In this document: positions 59,492-64,000 of the stretch, one piece after another
Layout: each line of letters starts with the position of its first letter
Position numbering within the stretch: the stretch's first letter is position 1
Assembly: GCF_019970045.1 (NCBI RefSeq)
Contig: NZ_JAHXYI010000003.1
Location: 248,001 to 312,000 of the forward strand
Source of the DNA: Chryseobacterium sp. GVT01B
Lineage (GTDB): Bacteria > Bacteroidota > Bacteroidia > Flavobacteriales > Weeksellaceae
DNA: 64,000 nt
Reading direction: 5' to 3'
Notes under the pieces: generated by a model
What the model saw: the letters and a program-made list of their open reading frames with translations, nothing else
What the model was told of the DNA's origin: nothing
Database searches by the model: none
Translations under genes and position numbers: made by a program

Positions 59492-60364
59492 TTAGTGTTT
59501 GTTTATATGCAAATTCCGGAATTCTGATGGAGATTGGTCTTCCAGTTTAGAAAATAAGCGGCTGAAATAAGTGTGGTCACTATATCCCAGCTCATAAGCG
59601 ATCTCTTTTATACTTAGGCTCGTAAAGACCAATAATCTTTTAGCTTCAATTAAAATTTCCTGGTGAATCCAGTGCTGCGCAGGTTTCCCCGTTGCTTCCC
59701 GAACTGCCTCCGTCAAATATCCTCTTGTAATATTTAAAATCTCTGCATATTCGGATGGACTTTTCGAGGTTTTAAAATCCTTTCTAACCAAACTTCTGAA
59801 TGTTCTTGATAGTTGTAAAGTTCTGCTTTCACTGGAAGAAGGAGACAGATTATTCCGGGAATAGATCAGGGCAAACATTCCCAGGAACGCATTAAGCAAT
59901 GACTGTACAACCAGAAATCCTTCTTTAGAGGAAAGCATCTCGTCTGTATAAGAAGCATGGAGCATACTGGCTGTTGTATTCACTTCCTGGATGAGACTTT
60001 TGTCTATCGGCAGCGGCTGTATTTCACCCAGAGATTCATCAAAAAAAGAACGTACGGTATCGGGAACAAGTTCTGCTTTTACTGCTACAAACCATCCGCA
60101 AACGTCTTTCATCAAAAGCCCCTGATGTACCTGTCCCGGCAATACACAGAAAAGAGTGGAATCTTTTGATTCAACTGTTTTAAAATCTACCATCATTTTT
60201 ACATGACCGCTTTCCATGCAGGTGAAAATGTAATGACTGTCCCTGTGTATCCCTTTGTCCAGAAGAATATCCTCCGCATTCTGAGTCCGCTTATCCATTC
60301 TTTTGACATGGAATCTGTGGTGAGAAATGCCGTTTAAATCATAAGTAGGAATTGTCTGCTTCAT
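59492..60364 (-). CDS. AraC family transcriptional regulator upstream of the siderophore-interacting-protein gene
   Basis: A 290-residue regulator with an N-terminal AraC-binding (cupin) domain (about 1-170, with SHHRFHVKRMDKRTQNAEDI and CVLPGQVHQGLLMKDVCGWF) and a C-terminal double helix-turn-helix (about 185-288, with YAEILNITRGYLTEAVREAT, LSIKEIAYELGYSDHTYFSR and LFSKLEDQSPSEFR). It is followed by a siderophore-interacting-protein gene in the same direction, so it may sense an iron- or redox-related signal. The ligand is unknown. Confidence 0.88.
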   Translation of the reverse strand: MKQTIPTYDLNGISHHRFHVKRMDKRTQNAEDILLDKGIHRDSHYIFTCMESGHVKMMVDFKTVESKDSTLFCVLPGQVHQGLLMKDVCGWFVAVKAELVPDTVRSFFDESLGEIQPLPIDKSLIQEVNTTASMLHASYTDEMLSSKEGFLVVQSLLNAFLGMFALIYSRNNLSPSSSESRTLQLSRTFRSLVRKDFKTSKSPSEYAEILNITRGYLTEAVREATGKPAQHWIHQEILIEAKRLLVFTSLSIKEIAYELGYSDHTYFSRLFSKLEDQSPSEFRNLHINKH

Positions 60365-60512
60365 CTGTAAACCTGTTGTTATGAGGATAAATACGCAACT
60401 GTAAAATTACGTATTTTCACGGTTTTACAGTCGGAATATTAATCTCAAATTCGCGGTGCATAATGATAATGTTTTCTTTAGATCAGATTTTATATGAATA
60501 TACACCGGAATT

Positions 60513-60536
60513 CGGAACAGAAAGAAACCTGTTCCG
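60513..60536. repeat. Hairpin after the LysE gene
   Basis: CGGAACAG and CTGTTCCG form a perfect 8-bp stem around AAAGAAAC, just beyond the LysE stop. It has no clear T-run on the minus strand, so termination is possible but not certain. Confidence 0.5.
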
Positions 60537-60540
60537 GATT

Positions 60541-61176
60541 TTATTTTGCTTTTGAAAGTGCCATTTTTATTGCTAAATAGGTTAACACGCTGGCCATAAA
60601 CCATTTTTGAACCTTTATCCAGACCGGATTATTGGAAAAGAACAGGGCAACTCTTGCAGCCGTTAATACAATGATAAAGTTAATGCTGAAGCTGATCAGA
60701 ACCTGAATAACTCCAAGTTCAAAGCTTTGGGTAAATATGGAACCATACTCAGGTTTGATGAACTGAGGAAAGAAAGACAGGTAAAAAACGGCCACTTTCG
60801 GATTTAATACATTCGTTAAAAAACCAATGGTAAAAAGCTTTTTAGGACTGTCATGAGCCACATTTCTATCAACATCAAAAATATTTCTGCTCTTGGGTTT
60901 TATAGCCTGATAAGCCAGATATAAGAGATAGACAGTTCCCACGGCTTTTAGTAGAGTATAAGCCAACGGAACGGCCAGCAAAACTGCAGTAAGGCCAAAA
61001 GATACCATGATAATGTGGAATAAAAACCCACACACCACTCCGGCCAGGGAAATAAATCCGGACTTTTTCCCTTGTGTTATAGACTTTGAAATCAGGTAAA
61101 TCATATTAGGGCCGGGACTGATCACTAAGATGAGTGCTGCCAGGATGAAAAATATCAGTTCGTGAAATGGAATCAT
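60541..61176 (-). CDS. LysE/RhtB family amino-acid exporter
   Basis: A 211-residue six-TM exporter. The N-terminal signature ISPGPNMIYLISKSITQGKK is diagnostic of LysE/RhtB proteins, followed by GFISLAGVVCGFLFHIIMVS, the charged loop with IKPKSRNIFDVDRNVAH and FLTNVLNPKVAVFYLSFFPQ with FI. Its members export lysine, homoserine, threonine or other metabolites; the specific substrate is not deducible. It stands alone. Confidence 0.92.
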   Translation of the reverse strand: MIPFHELIFFILAALILVISPGPNMIYLISKSITQGKKSGFISLAGVVCGFLFHIIMVSFGLTAVLLAVPLAYTLLKAVGTVYLLYLAYQAIKPKSRNIFDVDRNVAHDSPKKLFTIGFLTNVLNPKVAVFYLSFFPQFIKPEYGSIFTQSFELGVIQVLISFSINFIIVLTAARVALFFSNNPVWIKVQKWFMASVLTYLAIKMALSKAK

Positions 61177-61381
61177 TGGTAGTAGTTATTTAAATGGGCG
61201 TATTCCCGGCACAAAGATACAGACTGTCCCTTATCCGTTATTATAAAAAATTCAAGAAATATTAATTTTCACTCAATTGAATTTTATTTTCCACTTGAAT
61301 GTGATTTAAAATAAATACCAGTCTGTTTTTTTTGTAAATTTCAACACATAAAATAATTATCATTCACAAATAAATACTATC

Positions 61382-62092
61382 ATGACTACTGAAAACATCT
61401 TTGAAGCCATCAGAAAATGGAAAAATCTTATTGATTCCTATAAAAATGGAATTGATATAAATGGGGCAGAAATTTTGAATTTTTTAAATCAGGGAACTCA
61501 TTTCAGTGTTTCAGGTGAGGAAATTGAACAATGGAAACAAATCCTTGGAACAGTAGAATTTAAGACGATCCATGCGTATGTAGGTATTCATGAAGAACAG
61601 TTGAAATTTTTTCTGATTGATTCTAAAAGTGATAAGGATGCCAATTTTAGTAACATCATTATTAAAGAATTTTCCCGAAACTTCACTGAAGAAAAGATGG
61701 AAAGCAGCAATCACGAAGAAGTGACTCCACCTCCAATTACAGCTGAATCTGCCATTAACCGTAATTTCAGATGGAATATGTTTGGAACCTCATGGATACA
61801 GGCCCAGAAAACAGAAGATATTTTTCAGCTTATTTCTATTCCGTTTTCAGATTATGACAAAATGGGGATTACAGGAGGGCAGACCTGTACCAGCTTCTTT
61901 GGGCTTACTGATGATCTGGAGAAAAAAGATCCGGATTTTCCTTTTCATATCGAAATTATTACCGTGAAAAGTCTTGCGATTAACCATATGAGTGAGACTG
62001 CAGAAAATTATTCTACCCCAAGACCTCCTTTTACCATTGATACTCCCAATGACTATCAACTTTTGAAGCAAAGCACCAGTGTTTTCGTATAA
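61382..62092 (+). CDS. Unrecognised cytoplasmic protein at the start of a two-component locus
   Basis: I do not recognise this 236-residue protein. It has no signal or TM segment. The N-terminal half is helical with FEAIRKWKNLIDSYKNGIDI and FKTIHAYVGIHEEQLKFFLI. A linker SNHEEVTPPPITAESAINR follows. The C-terminal half has RWNMFGTSWIQAQKTEDIFQ, GITGGQTCTSFFGLTDDLEK and DPDFPFHIEIITVKSLAIN. The stop overlaps the next gene by 14 bases, so it is probably part of the locus with the multi-TM protein, histidine kinase and response regulator. Confidence 0.7.
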   Translation: MTTENIFEAIRKWKNLIDSYKNGIDINGAEILNFLNQGTHFSVSGEEIEQWKQILGTVEFKTIHAYVGIHEEQLKFFLIDSKSDKDANFSNIIIKEFSRNFTEEKMESSNHEEVTPPPITAESAINRNFRWNMFGTSWIQAQKTEDIFQLISIPFSDYDKMGITGGQTCTSFFGLTDDLEKKDPDFPFHIEIITVKSLAINHMSETAENYSTPRPPFTIDTPNDYQLLKQSTSVFV

Positions 62093-62723
62093 CAGTTTAT
62101 CCCTGTATTTACAAATTATTATTAACCTGGTCTTGTGTACAGGACTGATTCTATTGGTAAAAGAAGGGATAAAAACAAAACTTCCTGTGATTATACTTCT
62201 CTCAGGAGAGTTCATGCTGGAGCTGACGGACTTAGCGGACCGGATGATGAAATTAAATACACTCAATATTTACAACTATACATTGAGCCAGTTTTTTGGA
62301 TTAATGATCCTTACTGTGATTTATAGCAATTACTACATCCAGCTTTCCCGTAAATTAAAATGGATGATCTATGGGTATGCAATACTGGCATTGATTATTA
62401 ATTTGTTGTATGTGCAAGACGATACACAGGTTACTTTTTATTCCAATATTATCACCAGTATTATTATTTGCAGTTATGCCGCCTCTTATTTTATGAAGAT
62501 CATCAGAGAAGGCAGGGCAGACAGGGATATGTTTATCGTGAACATCATTGTTTTCCTGTTTTTTTCTATTGAATGTATCATATCCACGACCTTTAATTTT
62601 TTAATCAGCAACCATCTGAGTTGGGTAGCTCCTATCTGGCTTTTCAGAGGCCTCCTGCTATTGTCATTTTATATTGCTTTTATTAATCTGGGATGTGGCG
62701 TTGGGAAAATCAGGATCAGATAG
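62079..62723 (+). CDS. Multi-TM protein of the two-component locus
   Basis: A 214-residue membrane protein with six or seven hydrophobic segments (LQIIINLVLCTGLILLV, LPVIILLSGEFMLELTDL, SQFFGLMILTVIYSNYYI, WMIYGYAILALIINLLYV, IITSIIICSYAASYFM, IVNIIVFLFFSIECIIST, LFRGLLLLSFYIAFINL) and almost no soluble part. It starts with GTG at 62079, which overlaps the previous gene; the true start is uncertain. It overlaps the histidine kinase gene by 31 bases, so its product may be the sensor or membrane half of the kinase. No family is recognised. Confidence 0.65.
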   Translation: MFSYNSLSLYLQIIINLVLCTGLILLVKEGIKTKLPVIILLSGEFMLELTDLADRMMKLNTLNIYNYTLSQFFGLMILTVIYSNYYIQLSRKLKWMIYGYAILALIINLLYVQDDTQVTFYSNIITSIIICSYAASYFMKIIREGRADRDMFIVNIIVFLFFSIECIISTTFNFLISNHLSWVAPIWLFRGLLLLSFYIAFINLGCGVGKIRIR

Positions 62724-63442
62724 TTCTATGGATATGGATCGGTATTGGACTATTTTTTTTAACAACGTTATTCATTACGTTATTGGTCATTAATTATTTG
62801 AAAAGTATAAAGAAAAATAAACAGAAAGTCTCTCAGCTGGTCCGGAATACAAAAAAGGAATATTGGGAGAATACATTGCTTATACAGGAAAAGGACAGGG
62901 AGCGCCTGGCGGAAGAACTTCATGATAATATTATCTCACAGTTGAACCTCATCCGTTTGAATCTTACAGATAAAAATCCCGAAGAGCTTAATCGTGATCT
63001 GAAAAAATCGATGCAGCTGATAAGGGAATTCTCCCATAATCTTACACCACCGGACCTTGATGAGGTTGAACTGGCAGATTTAATTGCAGATTATCTTGAA
63101 CAGGTTAATAAAAATATAGAAGTCATTTTCCGCCATATTACCATAAGAACTCCAATCAGCAGTCCGGTAAAACTGAACCTTTTCAGAATCGTTCAGGAAT
63201 TGGTCACCAATATTTTGAAACATGCTGAAGCTACCAGAGTAGATGTATCGCTGAGAATATCTCTGAACTATCTGATGCTAACTATAGAAGATAACGGACG
63301 GGGTTTTATTATGGAAACCCACTCGGGAGGTATTGGATTGAGGAATATTCAGTCAAGAGCACAGAAAATTAAAGCCATTTATAAACTTAAAACACAGCCT
63401 GAAAAAGGCACAAAATTCATAGCCTGTATGGCAATACAATAA
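62693..63442 (+). CDS. Sensor histidine kinase (NarL-partner type)
   Basis: A 249-residue membrane kinase. One N-terminal TM segment (about 11-34, VLWIWIGIGLFFLTTLFITL) and a short coiled linker precede the HisKA_3 dimerisation domain with the phosphorylated His77 in RLAEELHDNIISQL, then the ATPase domain with LVTNILKHAEA (N box), DNGRGF (G1 box) and GGIGLRNIQSRA (G2 box). It carries no input domain apart from the TM segment, so sensing may be supplied by the overlapping multi-TM protein. The LuxR-type response regulator gene follows after 8 bases. Confidence 0.9.
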   Translation: MWRWENQDQIVLWIWIGIGLFFLTTLFITLLVINYLKSIKKNKQKVSQLVRNTKKEYWENTLLIQEKDRERLAEELHDNIISQLNLIRLNLTDKNPEELNRDLKKSMQLIREFSHNLTPPDLDEVELADLIADYLEQVNKNIEVIFRHITIRTPISSPVKLNLFRIVQELVTNILKHAEATRVDVSLRISLNYLMLTIEDNGRGFIMETHSGGIGLRNIQSRAQKIKAIYKLKTQPEKGTKFIACMAIQ

Positions 63443-63450
63443 AAATAAAC

Positions 63451-64000
63451 ATGGAACACGCAAAAATTAAAATCGGAATTGTAGATGACGACCTGCTGTT
63501 TGTACAGCTTTTGAAAAATTATATTGATAATAATGGAGATTATCAGGTTACACTGACCTCAACGGGCGGTTATCAGTTTCTCACTGAGGATTCCGGATCT
63601 TTAGACATTCTGATTCTGGATCTGAGAATGACGAACGGTGATGGTCTTGAAGTCATGGCTGAACTGGCCAAAAGGGAAACTGAAACAAAAATTATTGTTC
63701 TTTCCAGTTTTTACCGCCGTTCATTTATGGGGCAGATGCTGAAAATGGGAGCCCATGCTTTTTTGCCTAAAGAAATTGAACTGGAAGAACTATTAGTTGT
63801 CATCAAAACCGTTCATCACACAGGACATTACTTTTCCAATGATCAGATTGATGTTATGAGAAGCCAGCTTTCCAACAAGCTTCCGGAGTTTCATGCCTTT
63901 TCTAAGAATGAGCTTACCGATAGAGAAGTTGATGTTCTTCGACTGGTTTGCCAGCAGCTCAGTACCAAGGAAATTGCAGATTCTCTTTTTATTTCACCCA
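63451..64000 (+). CDS. LuxR/NarL-family response regulator (partial, runs off the right edge)
   Basis: The frame starts at ATG 63451 and is open to the window end (183 codons seen). MEHAKIKIGIVDDDLLFVQL starts the receiver domain with the acidic triad Asp12-14, and the phosphoacceptor is Asp57 in ILILDLRM. GAHAFLPKE supplies the conserved Lys. The LuxR DNA-binding domain begins at about 155, with LTDREVDVLRLVCQQLSTKE and then IADSLFISP at the edge. The last helix is missing. It should be the partner of the histidine kinase 8 bases upstream. Confidence 0.9.
   Translation, partial: MEHAKIKIGIVDDDLLFVQLLKNYIDNNGDYQVTLTSTGGYQFLTEDSGSLDILILDLRMTNGDGLEVMAELAKRETETKIIVLSSFYRRSFMGQMLKMGAHAFLPKEIELEELLVVIKTVHHTGHYFSNDQIDVMRSQLSNKLPEFHAFSKNELTDREVDVLRLVCQQLSTKEIADSLFISP

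Noticed and set aside
1-64000. tRNA, rRNA, prophage, integrase, transposase or defence-system genes
   Set aside because: I looked for transposase and recombinase motifs, restriction or toxin-antitoxin pairs and tRNA-like clover leaves in the gaps; none was convincing.

Overview
The window looks like the chromosome of a low-GC Bacteroidota bacterium of the Flavobacteriia, most likely Chryseobacterium or a close relative. The evidence is the porV-porU-gldJ type IX secretion/gliding cluster, many signal peptides ending in AQ, small lipoproteins, TAnnTTTG-type -7 promoter boxes (several TTG-spaced), TonB-dependent receptors, and intergenic hairpin repeats of the kind seen in this group. The genus is inferred from gene content and style; no rRNA or tRNA gene was seen.

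Layout. 1-2.5 kb: the edge of an FUSC-type inner-membrane protein (minus) and a lipoprotein subclass B1 metallo-beta-lactamase bracketed by two direct copies of a dispersed repeat. 2.6-11.6 kb: type IX secretion and gliding genes porV, porU and gldJ, then murF and a NUDIX hydrolase. 12-19 kb: a small SRPBCC-like protein, the operon OMP-lptC-anmK (LPS export and cell-wall recycling), an aldehyde dehydrogenase and holB. 18.6-23.4 kb: a TetR-TolC-HlyD-DHA2 efflux operon. 23.7-34.5 kb: mixed housekeeping and stress genes, namely a DoxD/DoxA-like membrane protein with a small secreted partner, an alpha/beta hydrolase, tag, an HxlR regulator divergent from a flavodoxin-fold oxidoreductase, a patatin phospholipase, corA, fabH and a thioredoxin-TPR protein. 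34.8-40.4 kb: a TPR/AraC membrane regulator, two tiny lipoproteins flanking a heptanucleotide tandem array, pruA and a small secreted protein.

40.5-52 kb is the main functional island: ureABC, an unassigned outer-membrane protein, ureEFG, ureD, a NicO/UreH-type nickel permease, a urea transporter, a TonB-dependent receptor and an AraC regulator. Together these would bring in urea and nickel, mature the enzyme and hydrolyse urea. Its intergenic gaps carry several hairpin repeats.

52-64 kb: topoisomerase IB, a 55-residue lipoprotein, a DUF6526-like protein, an M24 aminopeptidase P, a Crp/Fnr regulator with an oxidoreductase pair, an AraC/siderophore-interacting-protein pair, a LysE exporter, and an overlapping run (unknown protein, multi-TM protein, histidine kinase, LuxR response regulator) leaving the right edge.

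No CRISPR array, transposase, prophage or obvious defence system is visible. The less ordinary signals are a candidate small RNA (about 56.1 kb), a promoter merged with a heptamer array (about 37.1 kb), several families of dispersed hairpin repeats, clear palindromic operators in front of the HxlR and TetR genes, and the uncharacterised outer-membrane protein inside the urease operon.
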